Below are positions 24,271-32,272 of a stretch of 52,494 bases of DNA, in pieces. Both the position numbers and the translations under genes were made by a program. Below the pieces are notes generated by a model. That model saw nothing but the letters and a program-made list of their open reading frames with translations. It did not search any database and had not been told where the DNA came from. Where the stretch lies: NCBI GenBank assembly GCA_937883785.1, contig CALGDE010000160.1:1-52494 (forward strand). The letters are read 5' to 3'. Positions within the stretch are counted from its first letter, which is position 1. Each line of letters starts with the position of its first letter. The stretch is from an uncultured cyanobacterium (GTDB lineage Bacteria; Cyanobacteriota; Cyanobacteriia; CACIAM-69d).

Positions 24271-25947
24271 GTGAGTACCGACGGAGCCCTTCCAAATCCC
24301 CCAGAAATCCAGTCTGGCGTCGTGTCTAGTCGTCCTTTGCCCCGGTGGATTAAAGGCATTGCTTTGGTGCTAATTTTGCTGGGGATTGGTCTGCGCTGCA
24401 CCAACCTGGACCTTAAACCGTTTTGGGAAGACGAGGTATACACCATTACCCGCACCGCCGGCTACCAGCGCACCACCCTGGAAAAACAACTGAATCAAAA
24501 GCTGGTTACCGTGGGGGACTTACAACGGTATCGCAACCCAGGCTCCGGCCAAAGCTGGCTGGAAACAGGACGTGCTTTAGCCAGCGCTGCCGAACATACG
24601 CCCCTGTACTTTTTACTGCTACGACCGTGGACTCAAATTGCAGGCACCAGCGTGGCGGCGGTACGATTCCTCTCGGTAGTGTTCAGCATTATCGGCTTGG
24701 GGGTTTGCTACTTGCTGGGGCGATCGCTCTTTCCCGACGACGGCGTAGCGGGAGATGCCGCTGGATGGGGTGCTACCACCTTGTCAGCCCTGTCGCCAAT
24801 GCTACTGCGCTACTCCCAGGAAGCTCGACCTTACAGCTTGTGGTTGATTTTTGTGGGGCTTAGCATTTGGACCCTGTTGCGGGCGTGGCGATCTTCCAAA
24901 GACTCCTTCAATAAAAAAGCCTGGGCGTTGTACGGGGTAACCTTGGTGCTGGCATTTTATACCCAGCTTTTAACCGTACTTGTAATCTTTGCCCAGGGTG
25001 CGGGGCTGGTGATTTATGGGGTTATGAAAGGCAACTGGGCTCAAAGGGTGCTGAAGCACTGGGGGCTGACCACGTTGATCAGCCTGGTGTTTATGGGGCC
25101 TTGGGTGGCGTTGGTGGCCCTGCGACGCACCAGTGTGGGGTACGCCACTAACTGGCTGAAAGAATCGCTGCCGTTTGCCACGCTGATTCGACGATGGGGC
25201 ACCGGTTTTAGCTACACTTGGCTCGATTTTCCCAAAGGCACTAGGGTTTTGTGGCCCCTTGCCACGGTGGCGTTGTTGACTGGGGTGGCGATCGCCACCG
25301 TATATTTGTGGCGTCAAACCAGACACCGCAATGCACCGGAACACCAACGGGACGGAATTGTGACGCTCTTTAGCTCAACGTTTATTCCCGCCTTGATTAT
25401 TGTGCTGATGGATGTGGTGCTGGGGGGGCGACGCTCCACCGTCAGCCGATACGTGATTCCCGCCTACTTAGGGCTCGTTACCCTGACCGGCACTTCATTA
25501 AGCCTTGCCCTCGCCGGAAAAATCGGGCAGGGAAAATTACGCGTAAAAACCATTGCCGTCGGCGCGATCGCCACGGTGCTAGTGGTAGTTAGCGGCGTTT
25601 CCAGCGTCCAGCTCACCCAAGCCAACACCTGGTGGGGACTGTCAAAAAATATCAATACTATGGCCGCAGCCATCAGCGACGCTCCCCAGGCGGTAGTTGT
25701 GAGCGATCGCCGCATTGGTCTAGCCCTAGAGCTAGCGTTCCACCTTCCTGACAACCGAGAAATTTGGTGGACAAAACAACAGGAGGGTGAGTCTCCTGAA
25801 CTGCCGGAGGAATTAAAAAATAGACCCATTGCTCTGTTTTCTCCCTCCGATGAGCTGAAGGCAGCGATCGCCCAAGGGCGAGATTTACCTGAGGATCCCA
25901 ATTACAGCGCCAACCAAGGCACCCTGTGGCTATTGCCGCCTCCCTAG
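24271..25947 (+). CDS. GT-C (PMT/ArnT-like) integral-membrane glycosyltransferase
   Basis: This protein of about 558 residues resembles the GT-C fold of protein O-mannosyltransferases and ArnT, which use polyprenyl-phosphate sugars. The first membrane helix (about 28-42) leads to the periplasmic loop with PFWEDEVYT, where the acidic pair (51-56) is the likely catalytic DxE-like site. About ten further hydrophobic segments follow. GAGG at 24261-24264 lies six bases before the GTG at 24271, which is chosen as start; TTG 24259 is an alternative. The acceptor is unknown, and a cell-surface glycan role is inferred. Confidence 0.85.
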   Translation: MSTDGALPNPPEIQSGVVSSRPLPRWIKGIALVLILLGIGLRCTNLDLKPFWEDEVYTITRTAGYQRTTLEKQLNQKLVTVGDLQRYRNPGSGQSWLETGRALASAAEHTPLYFLLLRPWTQIAGTSVAAVRFLSVVFSIIGLGVCYLLGRSLFPDDGVAGDAAGWGATTLSALSPMLLRYSQEARPYSLWLIFVGLSIWTLLRAWRSSKDSFNKKAWALYGVTLVLAFYTQLLTVLVIFAQGAGLVIYGVMKGNWAQRVLKHWGLTTLISLVFMGPWVALVALRRTSVGYATNWLKESLPFATLIRRWGTGFSYTWLDFPKGTRVLWPLATVALLTGVAIATVYLWRQTRHRNAPEHQRDGIVTLFSSTFIPALIIVLMDVVLGGRRSTVSRYVIPAYLGLVTLTGTSLSLALAGKIGQGKLRVKTIAVGAIATVLVVVSGVSSVQLTQANTWWGLSKNINTMAAAISDAPQAVVVSDRRIGLALELAFHLPDNREIWWTKQQEGESPELPEELKNRPIALFSPSDELKAAIAQGRDLPEDPNYSANQGTLWLLPPP

Positions 25948-26264
25948 AAGACCCGCACTCACCCCAACAACTCTCTACGGCGACGAGATCTATCTAAGGG
26001 CCCCAGTGACACCCTTAGACCCCCTCAACTTTTGATCTACGTATAATTTCGTAATGTTCGAAAAGTTTCTCCTGGGGGTGACACCCCATAATGGATTAAC
26101 CCCTCAGAATTAACGACTAGAGGTGATGAAACAAAAACGACACCCTTTTAGATAAGCAACAAAATTGCTGGAAAACCACTAAATCTGACCTAAAGAGACG
26201 TTGGCTTTGTTGTCGCCTACGTGTTTACACGGTAAGGTAAAAGAAGATTACCCAAGGTGAATAC
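25948..26264. other. Intergenic region upstream of the Crp-type regulator
   Basis: This 317-base A+T-rich gap contains GGGGTGACACCCC (about 26076-26088), a short perfect inverted repeat, and TACG/CGTA half sites about 26040-26055. Either could be a regulator-binding site. No gene was seen. Confidence 0.45.
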
Positions 26265-27011
26265 GTGCCCATGTACTCAACTGCTACAACAACGACTGAA
26301 TCTCCCCGCCCCTTTTTAACTTGGCAGCGAGTGCTGGATTGGGCTCAGGAACACTACCGCTGTCGCACGTTTGCGAAGGATGAAAAGATCCCTACCCGCC
26401 CAGGGTTGATTTATTTGGTGGAGCGGGGCGCGGTTCGCTTAGTGGGCACTTCTTCGGCACCCTCGGTGGCAGCAGATCCAGTGGACGGGGAGGATGGTTC
26501 TGAGAGCGACGTGGAGCTAGAGGAAGCATTCTTGGGGTTTGTGGGCGCGGGACAACCTTTTGAAATTGTGGCTCAGTCGCCATTTTCCCTACAGAGCTAT
26601 GCCCACGTGGATCGCACCAGCGTTCTTTGGATGTACTGGAATGATTTGGAAAACTGGCCCCATTTCCGCCGCGAAGTGTTGGATGCGTTTCGATACCAGC
26701 ACCAGCGCAAGTTGCTATGGCTCAGCACCCTGGGACAGCGGCGTACCATTGATCGTCTACTGGGCTATCTCACATTGCTGGTGGAAGAGTTTGGTCAGCC
26801 GTGTGATCAGGGATACTGCTTGCCTTGGCCGCTGACTCACGCCCAAATTGGTAGCGCGATCGGCTCCACGCGGGTGACGGTGACACGGCTAATGGGGAAA
26901 TTACGGAAGCGTAATTTAATTTGCCAACAGGGCGACAATTTAATTTGCCTGTCGTCAGAGGTGATGACCCACACCAAGCCAATGGGAGTCGTCAGCCGAG
27001 GGGACAATTAG
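26265..27011 (+). CDS. Crp/Fnr-family transcription regulator
   Basis: This 248-residue regulator has an N-terminal effector domain (about 20-160) and a Crp-type winged helix-turn-helix (about 190-232) with LTHAQIGSAIGSTRVTVTRL as the recognition helix segment. The cyclic-nucleotide pocket residues are not clear, and an acidic insert (about 67-90) splits the beta roll, so cAMP binding is doubtful. The conserved LWMYWNDLENWPHFRREVLD and the linker YQHQRKLLWLSTLGQRRTID look like a cyanobacterial group distinct from NtcA. GTG 26265 follows AAGG by seven bases and is chosen; ATG 26271 is possible. No regulon can be deduced. Confidence 0.88.
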   Translation: MPMYSTATTTTESPRPFLTWQRVLDWAQEHYRCRTFAKDEKIPTRPGLIYLVERGAVRLVGTSSAPSVAADPVDGEDGSESDVELEEAFLGFVGAGQPFEIVAQSPFSLQSYAHVDRTSVLWMYWNDLENWPHFRREVLDAFRYQHQRKLLWLSTLGQRRTIDRLLGYLTLLVEEFGQPCDQGYCLPWPLTHAQIGSAIGSTRVTVTRLMGKLRKRNLICQQGDNLICLSSEVMTHTKPMGVVSRGDN

Positions 27012-27044
27012 GCGCTGGCTCGGTTGGAAAATCTGGTCACGTTG

Positions 27045-27184
27045 CAGATTTATGGCCGACTCTTGAACGAGTAGAACAGTGGGCGATCGCTGAGGGGAGC
27101 CGTTTCTGAAGTGCTGGCAAAGCCAATAGTGGGGATTCAGCTTCGATTACGGGCTCAAGGTTGTCCTGCTTTTTCGAACCGACC
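27045..27184 (+). repeat. Dispersed repeat R1, copy B
   Basis: It aligns with copy A (1186-1321) over nearly its full length and with copy C (49331-49455, minus strand) over its 3' two-thirds. Shared with C are GCGATCGCTGAGGG, TTGGCAAAGC-like sequence, CAATAGTG, GATTCAGCTTC, GGCTCAA and TTGTCCTG. It lies 34 bases after the Crp-type gene. On its opposite strand an open frame of 49 codons exists, but it is not kept in the other copies. Confidence 0.7.
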
Positions 27185-27404
27185 ATAAAAGGGTTTGGGC
27201 TTTCCATTTAGAGTGCCTTTTAAGCTTCCCTGTATTCGAACGCTTTATGTGCTGCGGATTACTTTGGGGCATGCAATCTGACGCCCTAAAAATTGCGCCC
27301 TGAAAATAAAATGTGTGTCGTCGTTGAGAGCTGAGGGTTGTGATTTTCGCAGGCTCTGATCGCAGACAGTCTGGCGGAATTGGGTGCCCGCATGGCGACG
27401 CCCC

Positions 27405-27432
27405 TCAGTGCTCATTATTCAGTGCTCACTAA
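27405..27432. repeat. Direct repeat, 14-bp period
   Basis: TCAGTGCTCATTAT (27405-27418) is followed by TCAGTGCTCACTAA (27419-27432). Confidence 0.55.
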
Positions 27433-27492
27433 ATATTGCGTCCTTCGTTCGAAACTGCGAGTGGTGTTCTAGGTAACGGATTCGGACGTTGT

Positions 27493-28716
27493 TTAGAGTG
27501 TTTCCACGGTGACGGTTCCGTCGTTGGAAATCCAGGCAATTTGTTTGATGTGTCGTCGTTGAACGCGATCGCGCAGCACATCATCGGACTCTTCCTTCAG
27601 CTGAAGTTCTATACGGCTGTGGGGCTCTTCTAGGCGACGGTTGTGGGCGTATGCGAAGGCGGCTCCCTGGGCTTGGGGCGATCGCGGCACCACGAGGCAA
27701 TCACTGATTGGAATGGCGTTAGGCAAATGGTCGGTCTTTAGAAGCACCTGATGGAGAGGCTCCACGTTGAAAGAAAAGCCAATGCCGGGATAGGTGGTGT
27801 CCTGGGAATGGTAAAGCCCCAGCAGTTGGTCGTAGCGACCGCCCTGGGCCAGCAGCAGGTGTCCCGTGGAGGCATCGCTAACCACGTCAAAAACGATACC
27901 GGTGTAATAGTTGAAGTTTTGTACCAGGCTCAAGTCAAGGGTGATGGGCAGGGTCTGACCTCGGGCTTTACCGCAGCTTTCTAATAACTCAATCAGGTTC
28001 TTTAGATCGTTTAAACGGCGAGTTTGGGTGGGGTTTAGGCTCCAGTTACTTACCTTTCCCAGCACTTCTTTCGGCTCCCCTCGCAGGTCGAATAGTGCCA
28101 AGGCGCGGTCCCGCAGCTCCGGCGATAGATCCAGTGACTCAATGGCTAGCCGGTCCAATTTTCCTAGGGCACGGCGTACCGGCTTCTGCATCAGAGCGGG
28201 GAAATCCGCCAGAAGCGATCGCGTTAAACCCGCTTCCCCCAGCAATAAATGCCAATTATCCAGGGACAGGGCTTCTAGGGAGTCCGCCAGCAATAACAAG
28301 ACCTCCGCATCGGACAAGGTACCGCCGGTGCCCAGTAGCTCGACGCCGGTTTGGAAAAATTCCCGCTGACGACTGGACGCTTCAGGGGCGGGCTCACGAA
28401 ATACCGTGGCGCTATAGCAAAGGCGCTGGGGATGGGTGACGCCAGCCATGCGGGTCACAGCGGTGCGGGCGATCGATGCCGTCAGTTCCGGGCGTAATCC
28501 CAAGCTGCCATCTTCACTGTCTTGAATTTGGATAACCGTTTCCCGGCGCACTGCCCCGCCGGCCACCAAAGTCTCCACCCGCTCCAAAGTGGACGTCATA
28601 ATCCAGTGGTAGCCCCACTGTTGAAATACCTCTTGCAGTTTGGTTTCAATCCAGTGCCGCTGCACCACGTCAATGGGCAGAAGATCTTTGGCCCCCAAAG
28701 GCGGTTGATAACTCAT
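27493..28716 (-). CDS. hisZ: ATP phosphoribosyltransferase regulatory subunit
   Basis: This 407-residue protein is a HisRS-like paralog that lacks tRNA charging and binds the short-form HisG to make histidine feedback control possible at the first step of histidine synthesis. The class II aminoacyl-tRNA synthetase core is visible: LGLRPELTASIART (motif 2 region), CYSATVFRE and FNYYTGIVFDVV with a later LLLAQGGRYDQLLG. A canonical HisRS anticodon domain is missing, and the C-terminal segment is short. The start is set at ATG 28716 (MSYQPPLGAKDLLP), since the longer frame to 28749 adds an unconserved leader. hisG is not in the window, as expected for scattered cyanobacterial his genes. Confidence 0.9.
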   Translation of the reverse strand: MSYQPPLGAKDLLPIDVVQRHWIETKLQEVFQQWGYHWIMTSTLERVETLVAGGAVRRETVIQIQDSEDGSLGLRPELTASIARTAVTRMAGVTHPQRLCYSATVFREPAPEASSRQREFFQTGVELLGTGGTLSDAEVLLLLADSLEALSLDNWHLLLGEAGLTRSLLADFPALMQKPVRRALGKLDRLAIESLDLSPELRDRALALFDLRGEPKEVLGKVSNWSLNPTQTRRLNDLKNLIELLESCGKARGQTLPITLDLSLVQNFNYYTGIVFDVVSDASTGHLLLAQGGRYDQLLGLYHSQDTTYPGIGFSFNVEPLHQVLLKTDHLPNAIPISDCLVVPRSPQAQGAAFAYAHNRRLEEPHSRIELQLKEESDDVLRDRVQRRHIKQIAWISNDGTVTVETL

Positions 28717-28920
28717 GGTTTTACAGGAAACGTAACGAAGCAGGACCATTGGGTCCTGGGGAGGCGGCGAGAAAAGGGCGGTAAAAATGCAGTACAGTTT
28801 AACCGTTCGGGCTGTCTACCCATTGCACGCTTCAGTGTAAAACGCCCGCGACGTTCAGAATAAATTGATTGCAAGATCTCCCGAGGCGCACGCTTTTCCA
28901 GTTTCGATTTTGCTTAGTTA

Positions 28921-28950
28921 TTCCGTCTGGAGCTGTTCCGTCTGGAGCGA
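28921..28950. repeat. Direct repeat, 15-bp period
   Basis: TTCCGTCTGGAGC occurs at 28921-28933 and again at 28936-28948, with a 2-base spacer. Confidence 0.6.
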
Positions 28951-28977
28951 TGTCATGAGTTTGCCTTCAAACGTTCT

Positions 28978-29079
28978 GGGGGCGATCGTTATTCAAATCT
29001 CAAAGCCAGAAATTACAGAAATTGCAAAGTTTTCAGCCCCTAATCGGCTTTGTTTTGAAAGGGCGTGGACTCTCTACTG
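28978..29079 (-). repeat. Dispersed repeat R2, copy 3
   Basis: On the minus strand it reads CAGTAGAGAGTCCACGCCC, then TTCAAAACAAAGCCGATTAG and GGGCTGAAA, then CTGGCTTTGAGATTTGAAT and a CGATCGCCCC end. It is close to copy 2 at 45089-45181: TTCAAAACAAAGCCGATTAG is identical. It points towards hisZ, whose start is about 260 bases further. Confidence 0.8.
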
Positions 29080-29137
29080 GGTCGGGCTTCTGGCACTTAA
29101 TTGACGATACGCTCCACAGATTAGGACCTCTCAGGAA

Positions 29138-29215
29138 ATGCACGGGAAAGACACGCCCTTTCGGCAGAAAAGTTAGGACTAAGAGTCTTACTGTGATTGA
29201 TTTGGGCTTTAATTA
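29138..29215 (+). repeat. Possible diverged R2 copy
   Basis: GACACGCCCTTTC, an AAAAGTTAGGACT block and TTTGGGCTTTAATTAACC follow the order seen in R2 copy 1 (GTACACGCCCTTC, TAGGGG, TTTGAGATTTAATTGACG). Identity is patchy, so this is a weak call. It ends about 60 bases before the glycosyltransferase start. Confidence 0.35.
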
Positions 29216-29273
29216 ACCACAGCTCCTGGTCGTTTACGTTTAATCATTCGCGCCCAATCACTTTCCTTTAGGT

Positions 29274-30233
29274 TTGCCCTCAGTGTCTCCGCAAATTTCG
29301 GTTATTGCTCCTATTTATAACGAAGTGGACAGTCTGCCCCACCTGCTCCCGGCGATCGCCACCAGCCTAGAGAGCACCGGGCTAACCTACGAGGTGATTT
29401 GCGTAGACGATGGATCTAAAGATGGCTCCACCCAATGGCTGCAGTCCCAAGCCAATGTGCAGTCCGAACTGGTAGCGGTGATTTTGCGAAAAAACTACGG
29501 TCAGACAGCGGCAATGGCGGCTGGATTTGACCAAGCTCAAGGGGAAATTATTGTGACCCTGGATGCGGATTTGCAAAACGATCCGGCGGATATTCCGGCG
29601 CTGTTGGCGAAGTTGGACGAAGGCTATGACGTGGTGACCGGGTGGCGGAAGAAGCGCCAAGATGCGGCCGTAACACGACTGTTGCCGTCGAAAATTGCCA
29701 ACTGGATTATCCGCCGGGTGACTGGGGTGCGGGTGCGAGACTATGGGTGCTCTCTCAAGGCGTACCGGGCAGAGCTGGTGGCGGATTTAAATCTATACGG
29801 AGAGCTGCACCGATTTTTGATCGCTCTGGCGTATATGGAGGGAGCACGCATTGCGGAAATGCCGGTGCGGCACCATGCTCGCCAGTTTGGGCAAAGTAAG
29901 TACGGGCTGGGGCGGACGGTGCGGGTGCTTATGGACCTGTTAACCATCTGGTTTATGAAAAAGTTTTTGACCCGACCCATGCACGTTTTTGGCTCTTGGG
30001 GGTTGATTTTGCTGACGCTGGGGGCGATCGCTGGCAGCTATTTATCGATTTTAAAATTGTTTTTCGGGGTGAGTATTGGCGATCGCCCGTTGTTGCTCTT
30101 CGCGATTGTTCTATTGCTGAGCGGGCTGCAATTTTTCTGCTTTGGGCTACTGGCAGAACTACAAATGCGCACCTATCACGAGTCTCAAAAGCGCCCCATT
30201 TACCGGATCCGCGAAACTGTTCGAAGCCGCTAG
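29274..30233 (+). CDS. GtrB/DPM-like polyprenyl-phosphate glycosyltransferase
   Basis: This 319-residue family 2 glycosyltransferase has a GT-A domain followed by two membrane helices (about 232-260 and 268-292). Motifs include IAPIYNEVDSLP, DDGSKDGS (45-52) and the metal-binding DADLQNDPADIP (97-108). Enzymes of this shape attach glucose, mannose or similar sugars to undecaprenyl phosphate, supplying GT-C transferases such as the one at 24271-25947. That pairing is an inference. TTG 29274 and GTG 29283 are both possible starts; a short AGG precedes them. The gene converges with the J-domain gene. Confidence 0.88.
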   Translation: MPSVSPQISVIAPIYNEVDSLPHLLPAIATSLESTGLTYEVICVDDGSKDGSTQWLQSQANVQSELVAVILRKNYGQTAAMAAGFDQAQGEIIVTLDADLQNDPADIPALLAKLDEGYDVVTGWRKKRQDAAVTRLLPSKIANWIIRRVTGVRVRDYGCSLKAYRAELVADLNLYGELHRFLIALAYMEGARIAEMPVRHHARQFGQSKYGLGRTVRVLMDLLTIWFMKKFLTRPMHVFGSWGLILLTLGAIAGSYLSILKLFFGVSIGDRPLLLFAIVLLLSGLQFFCFGLLAELQMRTYHESQKRPIYRIRETVRSR

Positions 30234-30277
30234 GGACCGATAATCCGATAATAACGACCCCATTGAGGCAAGCATTT

Positions 30278-31264
30278 TTATTTCTTGCGTCCGCCAAATA
30301 GTCCACCAAACAGCCCACCGCCGTCGGACTTCCCTTTGCCACCGGAGCTTTGCCCCTTTGAACGAGAGCTACTGGCTCGGGAGCTGGATGCGCCGCTGGG
30401 TCCCGTAAGCCTCTCTAGCTTTTGTTTCGCCGCCGTTGCGATCGGGTGTCCGGGCTCTAATGCTAGGGCACGATTTAAATGCACTTTTGCCAACGTGGTT
30501 TGATTTTGCTGCAAATACACTTTGCCTAACAGGGCATGACCCGCCGCATTATTGCCGTCCCGCTTTAGGGCATCCTTTAGCTCCTGAACCGCCATGGGCA
30601 GCTGCCCTTTATTCACCAACTCCGTTGCCCGCTGAAGGGCTCGCTCATTAAAGGTCGCCCCAGCACTGGTGGCAGAGCTGATGGAGTTTTCTGAAGTGTC
30701 CGCTGCTGCCGGGCGAGACTTGGGCTGAGTCGAGGGAGGTGGGGCTGTGCGCGCGACTCCTGGGGTTGCTCTGGGAGTATTAACGGCTTTGCTGCTGCGG
30801 GCGAGATAAATCAGGTTCAATTCGCTGATGGTGGCGATCGCCGCCAGGGTTTTCCTCAAATCCCCATACTGAATGTTGGCCACCTGCTCAATCAGCTTGT
30901 TGTAGGTGCCCTGTAAATCCGTCGCTTTGCGCAGCTGATCTGCCATAGAGCTGCGCATGGGAATGGAAGGGGGCTTCTCCGCCAATCGCCCCTGGATAAC
31001 CCGCAGCACCGCTTCGTGGTCTGCCCGCTTGCCCTCGTTGGACAGCGTTGCATAAGCAGGATTAACCAGCTTTGACATTAAGTCTTTAGCGTATTCTTTG
31101 CCTTCGGGAGTTTTCGCGTCACAGGTATCTGGATGAAGGCGAGGGGCAATGCGGAGATAGCGCTTACGGACGCCCCGGCTAGCACTGGTGAGGGGAATCC
31201 CCAATACGGCGTGGTGGTCAACAATATCTAAGGCGAATAATCCGCGATTAATCTCGAAAGACAT
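30278..31264 (-). CDS. J-domain protein with TPR and basic Gly/Ser tail
   Basis: This 328-residue protein has an N-terminal J-domain-like segment (about 15-85) with an HPD tripeptide in LHPDTCD (43-49), needed to stimulate DnaK-type chaperones. A helical region (about 105-155) and a proline/serine linker follow. Two TPR motifs (about 208-280) include NAAGHALLGKVYLQQNQTTL. The last 40 residues are rich in Ser, Gly and Lys, with GGLFGGLFGG. It probably acts as a specialised DnaK co-chaperone. ATG 31264 has no strong ribosome binding site. Confidence 0.82.
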   Translation of the reverse strand: MSFEINRGLFALDIVDHHAVLGIPLTSASRGVRKRYLRIAPRLHPDTCDAKTPEGKEYAKDLMSKLVNPAYATLSNEGKRADHEAVLRVIQGRLAEKPPSIPMRSSMADQLRKATDLQGTYNKLIEQVANIQYGDLRKTLAAIATISELNLIYLARSSKAVNTPRATPGVARTAPPPSTQPKSRPAAADTSENSISSATSAGATFNERALQRATELVNKGQLPMAVQELKDALKRDGNNAAGHALLGKVYLQQNQTTLAKVHLNRALALEPGHPIATAAKQKLERLTGPSGASSSRASSSRSKGQSSGGKGKSDGGGLFGGLFGGRKK

Positions 31265-31679
31265 GGCGCGTGGGGCTAAGTGGGTCGAAAAGGCAAGGCA
31301 ACAGGAGTCTAGTGCTGGGATGTGGCGACTGAAAAAACGAAGCTCAGCGACCGGTTATGACTCCGTATCCAGTGTACTGTGACGCAGTGTCGCCTTTCCC
31401 TGGTTTTGTGCCCAATAGTGAAGGGATATTTCCCTGGGAAAGAGCCGCTGAGAAGACTCTAAGCTCAACGGCTGCTGGGGCTTTAGCGTCTATACCCAGG
31501 GCAGAATCTGTTAAGCCAGTGCAGGATCTGCTGAGGATGCTATCCATTTTTCCAAAAGCCCCTGACGCTATGACTCTTGTCCGTTCGCCTCAGAAATAAT
31601 TAAGGACTGTCGGCTGATAGCATCGAGGGTTGGGGCTGGCTTGGACGTCAATGATTTTGGAGTGGAATGATGGCATCCC
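31265..31679. other. Intergenic region, nothing recognised
   Basis: This 415-base gap contains open frames of 80 codons (+, 31357-31599) and 67 codons (-, 31344-31547), but neither has a ribosome binding site nor recognisable content. No clear hairpin was noted. Confidence 0.35.
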
Positions 31680-32003
31680 CTAATTGCGATAAGCAAATTC
31701 AGCGCTAGCTTCGCTGATCACGGCGGTGGTGGCTTGTTGGGTATAAACCAACGAAGCGCTACCGAGAAGAATGGCCGTTAGGATGCCAGCAGCCATCATT
31801 AGAGGGCTAGGGCGATCGCGACGGAATGAGCACGGCGACGAGGCATGGTGGTCAATGGGAGCGGGGGTGGTGATTTCCTGCTCCAGCTCACGGCTGAGCC
31901 CGGTCCAACTGTGGCATTCGTAGCTAGCAGAGGGAATGAGGAGAGGAGAAGACACCAAGGAGGGAGTAGTCGTGCGAGTAGTACGAGGGGAGTGCTGGGT
32001 CAT
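31680..32003 (-). CDS. Small single-helix membrane protein
   Basis: This 107-residue hypothetical protein has a Ser/Thr-rich cytosolic N-terminus and one membrane helix (about 68-88, MMAAGILTAILLGSASLVY) close to its C-terminus. No family is recognised. It may be real because the hydrophobic helix is clean and the opposite-strand frames are worse, but there is no good ribosome binding site. A similar layout (soluble N-terminus, one C-terminal helix) is seen in the small protein at 44686-44952. Confidence 0.5.
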   Translation of the reverse strand: MTQHSPRTTRTTTPSLVSSPLLIPSASYECHSWTGLSRELEQEITTPAPIDHHASSPCSFRRDRPSPLMMAAGILTAILLGSASLVYTQQATTAVISEASAEFAYRN

Positions 32004-32272
32004 GGTGCTAAGGAGTTGAGAGTAATCGACGGTGAGCGCGGCGGTGGTTTAGTTCCCTAAAACCGGAAGCCGTTTCGCTGACAACCTCACTATCCTTGTT
32101 TTTTCCCGGCGGCACCGTGTCGCGGATCCGCTCGGCCCATGACATTTGCCGGTGATTTTTATGACCAAACTCCCTCTAACCATTGACGGATTACCGTATA
32201 TCTTTTGACGGATACCACGCTCACCAGTGATTTAGATCACCTGTCGGATCTTGGGACGTCCAGTTACCCCTT

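Larger units (their letters stand above)
27012..27492. other. Intergenic region with R1 copy B
   Basis: This 481-base gap lies between the Crp-type gene (+) and the end of hisZ (-). It contains repeat R1 copy B (27045-27184) and a short direct repeat (TCAGTGCTCA at 27405 and 27419). No open frame is convincing. Confidence 0.55.
28717..29273. other. Divergent region with R2 copies
   Basis: This 557-base gap is divergent between hisZ (-) and a glycosyltransferase gene (+). It holds a TTCCGTCTGGAGC direct repeat (28921 and 28936), R2 copy 3 on the minus strand (28978-29079) and a diverged R2-like segment on the plus strand (29138-29215). The two R2 segments are in opposite orientation, each pointing to the nearest downstream gene. 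No coding region is supported. Confidence 0.55.

Noticed and set aside
27135-27184. 49-codon frame on the minus strand of R1 copy B
   Set aside because: The same peptide is broken by single-base indels in copies A and C.
31357-31599. 80-codon plus-strand frame between the J-domain gene and the small membrane protein gene
   Set aside because: There is no ribosome binding site, no recognisable domain and an overlapping opposite-strand frame.
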